From assembly GCF_006175985.1 (NCBI RefSeq), contig NZ_SRSH01000011.1:1-64000 (forward strand): 64,000 nucleotides of DNA, read 5' to 3'. Position numbers and translations under genes: made by a program. This document shows positions 7,798 through 17,086 of the stretch, piece by piece. The notes beneath the pieces were generated by a model that saw only the letters and a list, made by a program, of their open reading frames with translations, was not told where the DNA came from and did no database searches. Positions within the stretch are counted from its first letter, which is position 1. Each line of letters starts with the position of its first letter. Source of the stretch: Methylotetracoccus oryzae. Lineage in GTDB: Bacteria > Pseudomonadota > Gammaproteobacteria > Methylococcales > Methylococcaceae.

Positions 7798-10280
7798 TGA
7801 CACGCTGGATGGCAGCGTTTCGGCTGGCCGGACGCGAACTGCGGTCGGGCGAGTTGACCATCCTCGTCGCCGCCATCGTGATCGCCGTCGCGAGCAGCAC
7901 CACCGTCAATCTGCTCAGCGACCGTCTGAATCGCACCATGACCCTGCAGGCTGCCGAGTTCATCGCGGCTGATCTGGTCGTCACGGGGCACGACCCGACG
8001 CCTGATGCATGGGCCGCCGAGGCATCGGTCAAGGGTCTGGCAAAGGCCGAGACGGTGGAATTCCCCAGCGTACTAATGGCCAACGACCAGATTCTGCTGG
8101 CAGGAATCAAGGCCGCCAGCCCCGGCTATCCGCTGCGCGGACGCCTGCGCACGACGACCCGGGGGCCTGCGGAGGAGATCGACACGGCGGACGTCCCGCG
8201 ACCCGGACAGGTTTGGGTCGACCAACGCGTCTTGACCACACTCGGCCTCGGCATCGGCGACGAGATCGAGGTCGGCGACAAACGCCTGACCATCGATCGT
8301 ATCCTGACGCGCGAGCCCGACCCGCGGGGCGACTTGTACAGCCTGGCGCCGCGCGTGCTGATGCATCTTTACGACCTGGCGGCCACGCGGGTCATCCAGC
8401 CTGGCAGCCATGTCCACCACTACGCCCTATACAGTGGCCCGGAGGAAGCGATACTGAGCTTCAAACGCTGGCTGGAACCTCAGTTGCACCCGGGCCAGCG
8501 CATCCTGGATGTGCATGAGGATCGCCCGGAAGTCGGGAATGCGCTGAAACGGGCCCAGCGCTATCTGGGCCTGACCACACTGGCGGTGATTCTGATCGCC
8601 GGCTGTGCGATCGCGATGAGCGTGCGCCGTTATACCGAGCGGCACTATGACCTCACGGCCATGCTCAAGTGTTTCGGACTTTCGGCCACGGAGGTCACCA
8701 CGCTTTATGCCCTGCAGTTCCTGGCGATCGGTAGCATGGCCAGCCTGTTGGGATGCGGCCTGGCCTGGCTGTTCCAGGAGGGCGCGGTCTACCTGCTAAA
8801 GGATATGCTACCGCAGGCGCTGGTCCCCGCCAGCGGTACGGTGATCGGGGCGGGCATCGCAACCGGTCTGCTGGTACTGATGGGTTTTGCCCTGCCACCG
8901 CTGCTCCGCCTCGGCCGCTGCGCGCCGCTGCGCGTACTGCGGCGCGACCTCGAGCCCGCGCCGAGCAGTGTCTGGACCGTCTACGGACTCGCCCTGGGTG
9001 CGCTCGGACTCCTGTTGTGGCAGCGCACCGAAGATCTCGAACTGACGGCCCTTATCCTGGGCGGCGCGCTACTCGTGATCGCCCTGCTCGCGGGTATTGC
9101 CTGGGCCTTGCTCAGCATCGTCGACCTGCCGGGAAGCCGGCTCGGCATCGCCTGGCGGTTTGCGGCGCGGAATCTCTCCCACAACCGGGCCCTGGCAATC
9201 TCTCAGGTGCTGGTATTCGGAGTGACGCTGATTGCCATGTTGCTGACGGTGCTGGTTCGCACCGAACTGCTCGCCGAGTGGCAACGGCAACTGCCGCGGG
9301 ATGCGCCGAATCATTTCGCGTTGAACGTGTTTGAGAGCGATGTTCCGGGCATGGCTGAGGTGCTGAAATCGGGCGGCATCCGGGCCAGTGCCTTCTACCC
9401 CATCGTTCGCGGCCGGCTGACCGCCGTCAATGGTGTCGACGTGCGGAAGCGCGGGACCAGCGACGGCACCGCCGACGCGGCGCTCAACCGCGACCTCAGC
9501 CTTACCTGGTCGGCGACGGTACCCGACGAGAACCTGATTACCGACGGGCATTGGTGGAGCGAAGACCGAACGCCGCAGGTGTCGGTCGAGGAGCGGCTGG
9601 CAGGAAATCTGAAGCTGCGCCTGGGAGACCGCTTGAGCTTCAATATTGCCGGCAGCGAAATGGACGCCACGGTGACAAGTTTCCGGCGCGTTCGCTGGGA
9701 TACGATGATGCCGAACTTCTTCATGATCCTGTCGCCGGGCAGCCTGGAGCGCCATCCCCACACCTACCTGACCAGTTTTTACGTACCCTCTGACAACAAG
9801 GGTTTCCTGCTGCAGTTGACCAAAGCATTCCCGAACATCAGTCTGCTCGAAGTGGACCGGCTGCTGCAGCAGTTCCAGATGATCATCCGGCAGGTCGGGG
9901 GTGCGGTGGAGTATCTGCTGCTGTTTGCGCTCGCGGCCGGGTTCATCGTGTTGTTCGCAGCCGTCCGTGCATCACTGGATGCCCGCCTGTATCTGGACGC
10001 CGTGTGCCGGGCGTTAGGCGCACGACAAAGCGTGCTGCGCCGGAGTCTGTGGCTGGAGTTCGGTGCGCTCGGCCTGATCGCCGGCCTGTTGGCGGCCTTG
10101 AGTGCCGATCTGGTTGCCTGGGTCGTGTTCGAACGGGGCTTCAACCTCGATCCGCACGTGCATCCGTTGTTCTGGCTCGGCACGCCGCTGATCGCCGCTG
10201 TTGCGATCGGCACCGCGGGCTACTGGAACGCGCGCCGCTATCTGCGCAAAAGCCCGATCACGGTGTTCAGGGAGTTGTGA
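7794..10280 (+). CDS. ybbP: ABC transporter permease, YbbP type
   Basis: This 828-residue protein is a large FtsX/MacB-superfamily permease. It starts with a membrane anchor (residues about 15-45) and a periplasmic domain, then has clusters of hydrophobic helices near residues 255-350, a second block around 395-475, another extracytoplasmic domain (about 490-690), and a last helix block near 700-815. The two-half layout is normal for YbbP. With YbbA it should form a membrane machine that handles envelope lipids or lipoproteins. The neighbouring tesA supports a link with lipid ester metabolism, but the substrate is unknown. Confidence 0.9.
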   Translation: MMTRWMAAFRLAGRELRSGELTILVAAIVIAVASSTTVNLLSDRLNRTMTLQAAEFIAADLVVTGHDPTPDAWAAEASVKGLAKAETVEFPSVLMANDQILLAGIKAASPGYPLRGRLRTTTRGPAEEIDTADVPRPGQVWVDQRVLTTLGLGIGDEIEVGDKRLTIDRILTREPDPRGDLYSLAPRVLMHLYDLAATRVIQPGSHVHHYALYSGPEEAILSFKRWLEPQLHPGQRILDVHEDRPEVGNALKRAQRYLGLTTLAVILIAGCAIAMSVRRYTERHYDLTAMLKCFGLSATEVTTLYALQFLAIGSMASLLGCGLAWLFQEGAVYLLKDMLPQALVPASGTVIGAGIATGLLVLMGFALPPLLRLGRCAPLRVLRRDLEPAPSSVWTVYGLALGALGLLLWQRTEDLELTALILGGALLVIALLAGIAWALLSIVDLPGSRLGIAWRFAARNLSHNRALAISQVLVFGVTLIAMLLTVLVRTELLAEWQRQLPRDAPNHFALNVFESDVPGMAEVLKSGGIRASAFYPIVRGRLTAVNGVDVRKRGTSDGTADAALNRDLSLTWSATVPDENLITDGHWWSEDRTPQVSVEERLAGNLKLRLGDRLSFNIAGSEMDATVTSFRRVRWDTMMPNFFMILSPGSLERHPHTYLTSFYVPSDNKGFLLQLTKAFPNISLLEVDRLLQQFQMIIRQVGGAVEYLLLFALAAGFIVLFAAVRASLDARLYLDAVCRALGARQSVLRRSLWLEFGALGLIAGLLAALSADLVAWVVFERGFNLDPHVHPLFWLGTPLIAAVAIGTAGYWNARRYLRKSPITVFREL

Positions 10281-10309
10281 CGCGGGTCTTGCAGGGAAGT
10301 TGAAAGGCT

Positions 10310-10361
10310 GGGCGGGTGAGGTCCCCCGCCCTGCTCCCGCCGGTAGTCCCGGCGGGAGTTT
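10310..10361 (+). terminator. Two tandem hairpins, probable ybbP terminator
   Basis: The first hairpin pairs GGGCGGG (10310-10316) with CCCGCCC (10325-10331). The second is a perfect 10-bp stem, CTCCCGCCGG (10334-10343) with CCGGCGGGAG (10349-10358), a 5-base loop, then TTT. The T run is short, so it is a weak intrinsic terminator or a structured 3' end. Confidence 0.55.
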
Positions 10362-10450
10362 CGAAGCGCACCTAGAGATTTTCTATCACGCCGAACTGAG
10401 CGGCGAACGCGAATAGTGCCGCAACTGTTCGCGCGTGCTGCAGCAGCGAG

Positions 10451-10924
10451 CTACTTGGGTTGAATATTGATGTCGGCGACCCAACCGCCGTTGCCCTGGC
10501 AGGGGCCTTCCGTGACTTTGACCTTCACAAACTTCAGCATGCCGACGCCTTGCTCAGCCTCGACGACACCCGCGGTGCCCGGCGACACATGACAGACGAT
10601 CTGCTTGTCGTCTTCTTCCGTCATCGCGACGCTGGTGAGCTGCGGCAAGGCATTGATCTGAGTGTCTCCGCCGTTGGGGTTCTTCAGCACCACGGCCTGG
10701 CCGATGGCTACGGAGGCCTTGGCGACCTGGCCTTCGCTCCCGCCACCGCTGAGCGCAAGCACCAAACCAATCACGGCTGCTGCACCCACGACAACATACA
10801 AGATTTTCGGATTCGACTGGAAGCTGCCCAGAAGATTCTTGGCTGCATCTCCCGCCTTTGCGACCTCTTCCCCAGCTGCCTTCGCGGCCTCTTCAGCGAC
10901 CGCCTTCGTTGTGTCGTCTGCCAT
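10451..10924 (-). CDS. Membrane-anchored protein, possible SH3-like domain
   Basis: The 157-residue product begins with an Ala/Lys/Glu-rich helix (residues 1-33), then one membrane segment (ILYVVVGAAAVIGLVLALSGG, about 41-61), then a beta-rich domain with two Cys (IVCHV and GPCQG) that may form a disulfide in the periplasm. The Gly and Val pattern of the last 90 residues recalls bacterial SH3-like domains, but I am not certain. A GAGG ribosome site lies about 10 bases before the ATG. The gene is alone and convergent with ybbP. Confidence 0.65.
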   Translation of the reverse strand: MADDTTKAVAEEAAKAAGEEVAKAGDAAKNLLGSFQSNPKILYVVVGAAAVIGLVLALSGGGSEGQVAKASVAIGQAVVLKNPNGGDTQINALPQLTSVAMTEEDDKQIVCHVSPGTAGVVEAEQGVGMLKFVKVKVTEGPCQGNGGWVADINIQPK

Positions 10925-11422
10925 TATCGTTGACCTCCTCTGACTTATACCTGTTTTATCCAGATGGGATGCAAAACCCCGACCCGCGAGGGTAGGCGCA
11001 CGTTATCACGTTGTGCAAGCCTTGCAAACTTCTTGCTGGGTTCGTAAACGCTGGGGCTGATGCCGGAATTTTCCGCGCGCCGTGAGTGCCTTCCGCATTA
11101 ATCACCACGCATCCGTTTGCACACCACCACGGCAGTATGGCCCGCTGTACCCCCTTTCGACATTCGCCGGAGACACGAGCGCAGTCATCCGTTGCCCCAA
11201 TTCCTTTGTCACCGCTCCCCGCTATTGGTTCAGCCGATACGCCCTGAGGTGTAGAAATTTCCGAGTCCATGACTCGTCGCACGCCATCGCTTCATGCCCG
11301 GAACGGACGGCATGTGTCCGGAACTTGCCCCGGCAAACTTGATTGCCTGGACGACTGGCCCTACATTCACCAGCACGCTTCCCAAGTTGACGGGCTCAGC
11401 ACATGGCCCGGAGAATTCACCG
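10925..11422. other. Intergenic region
   Basis: About 500 bases between the divergent membrane-anchored protein gene and the VWA gene. The bases next to 10924 are AT-richer and may hold that gene's promoter. Reading frames here (for example 10956-11282, -) look like shadows. No RNA gene was recognised. Confidence 0.4.
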
Positions 11423-12127
11423 ATGACCAGCAAAATCCCCTCGACGCGGCGGGCCGGCGATGTGACATCGTTTCTTGACCGCCTGTCGGGCGTTCCGGTG
11501 GTCAAGTCGGCCCCGGAACGACAGCACCTGATCTTTGCCCTCGATGCGACGGCGAGCCGTGAGCCAACCTGGCGGTCGGCACAAAAGATTCAGGGGGAGA
11601 TGTTCGACGTCGCCTCGGGGCTCGGTGGCATCGAGATTCAGTTGTGCTACTACCGTGGTCTGGATGATTTCGATGCCAGCGCCTGGACAGCCGATACCGC
11701 GGAACTGCGCCGTGCCATGGCGGGCGTCGGCTGTGTTGGCGGTTACACCCAGATTGCCCGCCTGCTCGCCCACGTTGCGCGGGAGCGCAAAACCCGGCCT
11801 GTCAGAGCATTTCTTTTCGTCGGCGATAGCGTCGAGGAGCCGGTGGACGAACTCTGCCATCAGGCCGGGCTGCTCGCGCTACTCGGCGTACGCGGTTTTC
11901 TGTTTCAGGAAGGCCGCGACCCAACGGCGGAGCGCGCCTTCCGGCAGATTGCAGGCATTACCGGTGGCGCCTATGCACACTTCGACGCCCACAGTGCAGA
12001 TCGCCTGCGGGACCTCCTCGGAGCGGTCGCGGCCTATGTCAGCGGCGGACTGCAGGCCCTGGAAGATTACGGGCGCCAGCGCGGCGATAGCGTGCTGCAA
12101 TTGACTCGCCAGTTGCAAAGCCGGTGA
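11423..12127 (+). CDS. VWA-domain protein
   Basis: The 234-residue product begins its domain with HLIFALDATASREPTW, a variant of the metal-ion adhesion site (the usual DxSxS reads DATAS), followed by alternating strands and helices, including a central Thr in GCVGGYTQIARLL and FLFVGDSVEEP as a later strand with Asp. This is the fold of a cytosolic von Willebrand factor A domain used in protein assembly. GGAG at 11410-11413 supports the ATG at 11423. It overlaps the next gene (GTGA), so it works with the membrane J-domain protein, perhaps as a chaperone pair. Confidence 0.8.
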   Translation: MTSKIPSTRRAGDVTSFLDRLSGVPVVKSAPERQHLIFALDATASREPTWRSAQKIQGEMFDVASGLGGIEIQLCYYRGLDDFDASAWTADTAELRRAMAGVGCVGGYTQIARLLAHVARERKTRPVRAFLFVGDSVEEPVDELCHQAGLLALLGVRGFLFQEGRDPTAERAFRQIAGITGGAYAHFDAHSADRLRDLLGAVAAYVSGGLQALEDYGRQRGDSVLQLTRQLQSR

Positions 12128-12864
12128 TTCAACTTATTGTTCTGCTGACGCTCGTCCTGATCCTAGTCCTCTCACTGCGAGGCCTGGCAGCGACGGGAGC
12201 GACCGTGCTGCGCCAGGCGGGCAAGCGTCTCGTCGTCTGGTTGGCCGTGGGGATTCTGATCTACCTGGCGGCCACCGGGCGCCTCGCCGTCGTCGTTGCC
12301 CTGGCGGGTGCTTTGGTAGCGGCCATGTTCCGCCTAGCACCGCTCCTGGTGCAGTTGCTGCCGGTGTTCCACCGGCTCTGGCGCCAGCGTGCCACGGCGA
12401 CGGTGCCGCCCGGAGGGCATGGCGACATCACGACGACCGAAACCCGCTACCTCCGCATGGAGCTCCGCCAGACCACCGGCGAAATCAGCGGGCGCGTGCT
12501 GCAGGGCGCGTTCGCCGGGCGCGATCTCGGGTCCCTGTCGCTCGCGGAACTTGCTCGTCTACGGCACGAATGCAGCGGCGTGGATCCCGATTCGGTCGCT
12601 CTGATCGAAGCCTATCTGGAGCGCCTACACGGTCCCGGGTGGCAGGCGAAGGCGAACGCTTCCGACTCCGGAGCGGGGACTCATTCGGCACGCATGAGCC
12701 GGGATGAGGCCTACGAAATACTGGGGCTGGCGACCGGAGCCACGCGCGAGGCAATCATCCAGGCCCACCGGAAGCTGATGCAGCGCGTTCACCCCGACCG
12801 CGGCGGTTCAGACTATCTGGCATCCCAGATCAACCGGGCCAAAGACACGCTGCTCGGAGGCTGA
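12124..12864 (+). CDS. Membrane-anchored J-domain (DnaJ-like) protein
   Basis: The 246-residue protein has two or three hydrophobic segments at its N-terminus (about 2-20, 34-70), a middle linker region, and a C-terminal J domain (about 190-245): [36 protein letters not shown], with the HPD motif that stimulates Hsp70 ATPase. The layout resembles DjlA/TIM14-type co-chaperones, with the J domain facing the cytoplasm. The start is GTG at 12124, overlapping the stop of the VWA gene. The G/F and zinc-finger regions of DnaJ are absent. Confidence 0.88.
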   Translation: MIQLIVLLTLVLILVLSLRGLAATGATVLRQAGKRLVVWLAVGILIYLAATGRLAVVVALAGALVAAMFRLAPLLVQLLPVFHRLWRQRATATVPPGGHGDITTTETRYLRMELRQTTGEISGRVLQGAFAGRDLGSLSLAELARLRHECSGVDPDSVALIEAYLERLHGPGWQAKANASDSGAGTHSARMSRDEAYEILGLATGATREAIIQAHRKLMQRVHPDRGGSDYLASQINRAKDTLLGG

Positions 12865-13025
12865 GCGCCCTTCGGCCGCGCGACCGACTCACATCCGGAC
12901 GAAAGCCTGGCATGACGCCGCCGCCGGGGTTTTGCCGCTCGGCGCACGGCTGGCTTCGGCGCGGATTATCGAATACGATTCAGGGCCATTTCGGCAGATG
13001 CGATCCGCTTCCGGACCTCAGGGCA

Positions 13026-14969
13026 ATGACGATTCCAAAGGTATACGATGTTCCGTCCTCATGGGCCGAGAACGCGCTGATCGACGACGCGCGCTATCAC
13101 AGGCTATACGAACAGTCCGTACGCGACCCTGACGCCTTCTGGGGCGAGCAGGCAACCCATTTTCTCGACTGGACGCGACGCTGGGAGACGGTATCCGACT
13201 GCGATTTCCGCAGCGGGACCGTCCGTTGGTTCGCGGGCGGGCGTCTCAATGCCTGCGAGAACTGCGTCGACCGTCATCTGCCGTTGCGCGCCGAGCAGAC
13301 CGCCATTCTGTGGGAAAGCGACGATGGCGAAACCGTTCGCCGCCTGAGCTACCGGGAGTTGCATCAGGCAGTCTGCCGGTTGGCCAACGCGTTGAAGCGC
13401 CACGGTGCCACCAAGGGCGACCGGATCTGTATCTATCTGCCGATGATTCCGGAAGCGGCCATCGCGATGCTGGCCTGCGCGCGCATCGGCGCTATCCACT
13501 CCATCGTCTTCGCCGGCTTCTCGGCCGAAGCGCTGAAGGACAGGATTCAGGATGCCGAATGTGCGTTCGTGATCTGTGCCGACGAGGGTCGCCGCGGCGG
13601 CAAAGTCATCGGCTTGAAGCAGAATGTCGACCGCGCGCTAGAGGCCTGCCCAAGCGTCCGATCCGTGTTCGTGGTCCGCAACACCGGCGCTGCGGTCAAC
13701 TGGTTACCGTCCCGGGACGTGGCCTACGACGAGGCTATGGCCGCGGAGTCCAAGGACTGCGAGCCCACGGAAATGGACGCCGAGGATCCCCTGTTCATCC
13801 TGTATACCTCAGGGTCGACGGGCAAACCGAAAGGCGTGTTACACACGACTGGCGGGTATCTGTTGTTTGCCGCGATGACGCACCGCTATGTGTTCGACCA
13901 TCGCGATGGCGATGTCTATTGGTGCACGGCCGACGTCGGCTGGGTCACGGGGCACTCCTATCTCGTCTACGGGCCGCTGGCCAATGGCGCGACCACGCTG
14001 ATGTTCGAAGGGGTTCCCACCTACCCGGATCCGTCCCGGCTCTGGCGGATCATCGACAAACACCGGGTCACCATTTTCTACACGGCGCCGACCGTCGTCC
14101 GTTCCCTGATGGGACTGGGTGACGAATGGGTTACTGCGACCCGACGTGACAGCCTGCGCCTGCTTGGATCGGTGGGTGAGCCGATCAATCCCGAAGCGTG
14201 GGAGTGGTATTACCATGTGGTCGGCGACGCCCGCTGTCCGATCGTCGACACGTGGTGGCAGACCGAAACCGGCGGCATCCTGATCACACCCCTACCCGGC
14301 GCCAATGCCTTGAAACCCGGGTCGGCGACCCGACCCTTCTTCGGCATCGTACCGGCGCTGCTCGACCCGCGCGGCACCGTGGTCGAGGGTCCCGGCGAAG
14401 GCTCGCTGGTAATCGCTGCTTCGTGGCCCGGTCAGGCGCGCACGGTTTTCCGCGACCACAAGCGGTTCATCGAGACCTACTTCTCAGCCTATCCCGGCTA
14501 CTACTTCACCGGAGATGGAGCCCGACGCGACAGCGACGGCGACTACTGGATCACCGGACGTATCGATGACGTGCTGAACGTCTCAGGCCACCGGATGGGG
14601 ACAGCGGAGATTGAAAGCGCCCTGGTGCTGCATGATGACGTCGCGGAAGCCGCCGTTGTCGGCTACCCCCACAATGTCAAAGGCCAGGGGATCTACGCCT
14701 TCGTGACGCCCGTGGCCGATGTCGCGCCGAGCGAGAAGCTACGGCGGGAACTGATCGACCTCGTCCGCAACGAGATCGGCGCCATCGCGAGCCCGGATTA
14801 CATCCAGTTCGCGCCGGCGCTACCGAAAACGCGATCCGGCAAGATCATGCGCCGAATCCTGCGCAAGGTGGCCGGCAGCCAGTTCGACGAACTCGGCGAT
14901 ACCTCGACGCTCTCCGATCCTTCGGTGGTCGAGGACATCATTCAAAACCGGGTTAAAATGTCCGGGTAG
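13026..14969 (+). CDS. acs: Acetyl-CoA (or propionyl-CoA) synthetase
   Basis: This 647-residue ligase activates acetate or another short-chain acid to the CoA thioester through an acyl-AMP intermediate. The ATP-binding loop is [14 protein letters not shown], the A5 motif [10 protein letters not shown], the A7 motif [10 protein letters not shown], the A8 hinge [16 protein letters not shown], and the regulatory A10 lysine in [12 protein letters not shown], a site known to be acetylated in Acs. Trp in DTWWQTE is the residue that favours acetate. The family start is near MTIPKVYD, so I use ATG 13026 and not the longer frame from 12912. Confidence 0.93.
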   Translation: MTIPKVYDVPSSWAENALIDDARYHRLYEQSVRDPDAFWGEQATHFLDWTRRWETVSDCDFRSGTVRWFAGGRLNACENCVDRHLPLRAEQTAILWESDDGETVRRLSYRELHQAVCRLANALKRHGATKGDRICIYLPMIPEAAIAMLACARIGAIHSIVFAGFSAEALKDRIQDAECAFVICADEGRRGGKVIGLKQNVDRALEACPSVRSVFVVRNTGAAVNWLPSRDVAYDEAMAAESKDCEPTEMDAEDPLFILYTSGSTGKPKGVLHTTGGYLLFAAMTHRYVFDHRDGDVYWCTADVGWVTGHSYLVYGPLANGATTLMFEGVPTYPDPSRLWRIIDKHRVTIFYTAPTVVRSLMGLGDEWVTATRRDSLRLLGSVGEPINPEAWEWYYHVVGDARCPIVDTWWQTETGGILITPLPGANALKPGSATRPFFGIVPALLDPRGTVVEGPGEGSLVIAASWPGQARTVFRDHKRFIETYFSAYPGYYFTGDGARRDSDGDYWITGRIDDVLNVSGHRMGTAEIESALVLHDDVAEAAVVGYPHNVKGQGIYAFVTPVADVAPSEKLRRELIDLVRNEIGAIASPDYIQFAPALPKTRSGKIMRRILRKVAGSQFDELGDTSTLSDPSVVEDIIQNRVKMSG

Positions 14970-15344
<375 letters not shown>

Positions 15345-15348
15345 CATC

Positions 15349-15385
15349 CGGGCAGAGTCCCTGGCTGCCCGTCAGCTCAGGGACT
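15349..15385. terminator. Alternative hairpins between convergent glnK and the MarR gene
   Basis: Two overlapping stems can form: CGGGCAG (15349-15355) with CTGCCCG (15365-15371), or AGTCCCTG (15356-15363) with CAGGGACT (15378-15385). They lie between converging genes and could serve as a bidirectional terminator. There is no T tract. Confidence 0.4.
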
Positions 15386-15980
15386 AAGGCGGGGCGTCCA
15401 GCGCCTCGTCCGGCGCAGTGTGTTCACGGCAGATCTTCTCGGCGTCGGACGGCTGCAAGGCCTCGAGCGTCAACCCACACCATCGGCTCCCGTCCGCCTC
15501 CAGCCGATGGTGGCGGCAAGTGCCGCAGACACCAAAGGATTTCAACTGATTGGCCTTCTGCATCGCCTGCAACAGGCCCTGCAAGGCCGCCACGATCTCC
15601 TGAGAGGCCTGTTCCGTCAGTTCGCCCATCGCCAAAGCCAGGACGCGCGGCGGGATCGCCTCGGCCAACAGGGCCTCCCCGGTGGGCGTCAGCACCAGCC
15701 TGACGACGCGTCGATCCTTGCCATCCGGGATTTTCTCGATCAGCCCGTTAGCTTCAAGCACGCTCAAGGTCTGCGACACGGTGCCTTTGGTTAGACCAAG
15801 ATACTCCGCGACGGCCAGCGGCGTATTCGAGTAGCGGTTGCAACTGCTGAGGTAATGGAGCGCTTCGAGCTGAACGGGTTGGATGCCGTTCACCGGAGGA
15901 ACCCGGCGGGCGCCCATCCGGACGAGATTTCCGATACGTTCCAGGTAATCGTAAGCGTGATTTGCGATTGTTTCTTTCAT
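15384..15980 (-). CDS. MarR-family regulator with C-terminal Cys/His motif
   Basis: The 198-residue protein has a winged-helix core: helix-turn-helix TPLAVAEYLGLTKGTVSQTLSVLE and the wing IPDGKDRRVVRLVLT. It therefore represses or activates genes in response to a ligand. After the core there is an extra tail (about residues 148-190), VCGTCRHHR, then RWCGLTLEAL and ICREH, giving four Cys and several His that could bind zinc or an iron-sulfur cluster. The start at 15980 gives MKETIANHAYDY. The 16038-16163 gap holds no gene. Confidence 0.87.
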   Translation of the reverse strand: MKETIANHAYDYLERIGNLVRMGARRVPPVNGIQPVQLEALHYLSSCNRYSNTPLAVAEYLGLTKGTVSQTLSVLEANGLIEKIPDGKDRRVVRLVLTPTGEALLAEAIPPRVLALAMGELTEQASQEIVAALQGLLQAMQKANQLKSFGVCGTCRHHRLEADGSRWCGLTLEALQPSDAEKICREHTAPDEALDAPP

Positions 15981-16163
15981 GACATCAAATCGTAGCGGAT
16001 CGCTAAGTCTTTGACAAGCAAAGAAGCGAATCGTCATCGCGGCGGCAACCGATGACCGGACTCACGCGAATGATGGGTATGCGAGAGGGCGCACAGGAGA
16101 CGGCGTCGCCCGTCCTGCCAGGACTGCGGCACGGCGAAAACCGAGCCGCAATCAACTAGTTAC

Positions 16164-17018
16164 TCAGAGGTCGCTGACGGCGCGCTCGAAGAACGGCGGC
16201 GCGGTGAGTGCGGCGCGGTGCATCGCAGCGCTGTAGTACTCGGTTGCGAATGGCTTGGCGAGCGCCGCCTGCTCCCGGAAGGGCTCAAAGGGGGTGGCAC
16301 TGGCCATCGTGCCGCTCCACCACCCGGAGGGGTAGATGAATTGCGGGAAGAACAGGGTCTGGCGATGCGTTAAGCCGGCGGCGCCCATGACACGATACAT
16401 CGAACGGATCAGATCCAGGTGCAACAGCGGAGACTCGCTTTGCTGAGCGAGAATTCCGCCCGGACGCAGACATTTAAGGCAATCACGATAGAACGCTTCG
16501 TTGAACAACCCCTCCGCCGGACCGACCGGATCGGTGCTGTCGACGATGATGACGTCCACACTGGCCGGCGCGGCCTCCTTGACCCATCGGATGCCGTCGA
16601 TGAACAGCAACTCGGCGCGGGGATCCGTGTTGGCCGTGCACAACTCGGGAAAGTGGATTTCCGCCAAGCGGGTCACCCGCTCGTCGATCTCGATCTGCGT
16701 GGCCTTTTTGACACCGGGATGTCTCAGGACTTCACGCAGGCTTCCGCAATCGCCGCCGCCAATGATCCAGACCGTTTCGGGTTGTGGATGCGTGAACAGC
16801 ACCGGATGCGTCATCATTTCGTGGTAGAGGAAATTCTCGCGGGTGCTGACCATCGTGCACCCGTCAATGACCATCAACTTCCCAAAGCATTCGGTGTCGA
16901 AGATCTCGATTTTCTGAAACGCCGTCATCTCCTCGTGGAGCTTGCGCTTGATGCGCAATGACAGCGCGCTGCCGTGCTGTGGATAGGTTTCGGTAAACCA
17001 GTTTTCTTCGTCGCGCAT
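16164..17018 (-). CDS. speE: Spermidine synthase (polyamine aminopropyltransferase)
   Basis: The 284-residue enzyme transfers an aminopropyl group from decarboxylated S-adenosylmethionine to putrescine. It has the family N-terminus (ENWFTETYPQHGSALSLRI), the nucleotide loop WIIGGGDCGSLREVLRH, the acidic binding residue in QIEIDERV, the gate loop DSTDPVGPAEGLF, and the end segment with IYPSGWWSG. The start at 17018 begins MRDEENW. It is divergent from speA with 68 bases between the two starts, so the pathway arginine to agmatine to putrescine to spermidine is partly encoded here under a shared intergenic region. SpeD and SpeB are not in the window. Confidence 0.93.
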   Translation of the reverse strand: MRDEENWFTETYPQHGSALSLRIKRKLHEEMTAFQKIEIFDTECFGKLMVIDGCTMVSTRENFLYHEMMTHPVLFTHPQPETVWIIGGGDCGSLREVLRHPGVKKATQIEIDERVTRLAEIHFPELCTANTDPRAELLFIDGIRWVKEAAPASVDVIIVDSTDPVGPAEGLFNEAFYRDCLKCLRPGGILAQQSESPLLHLDLIRSMYRVMGAAGLTHRQTLFFPQFIYPSGWWSGTMASATPFEPFREQAALAKPFATEYYSAAMHRAALTAPPFFERAVSDL

Positions 17019-17086
17019 CGCTAAACCCTGAATTTGGCAAGACCGGCGATTTTCCACATAATCATCGGCCTTTCAAGGAATACTGC

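Noticed and set aside
12912-13025. Longer N-terminus for acetyl-CoA synthetase
   Set aside because: The extra 38 residues are unlike the family, which starts near MTIPKVYD.
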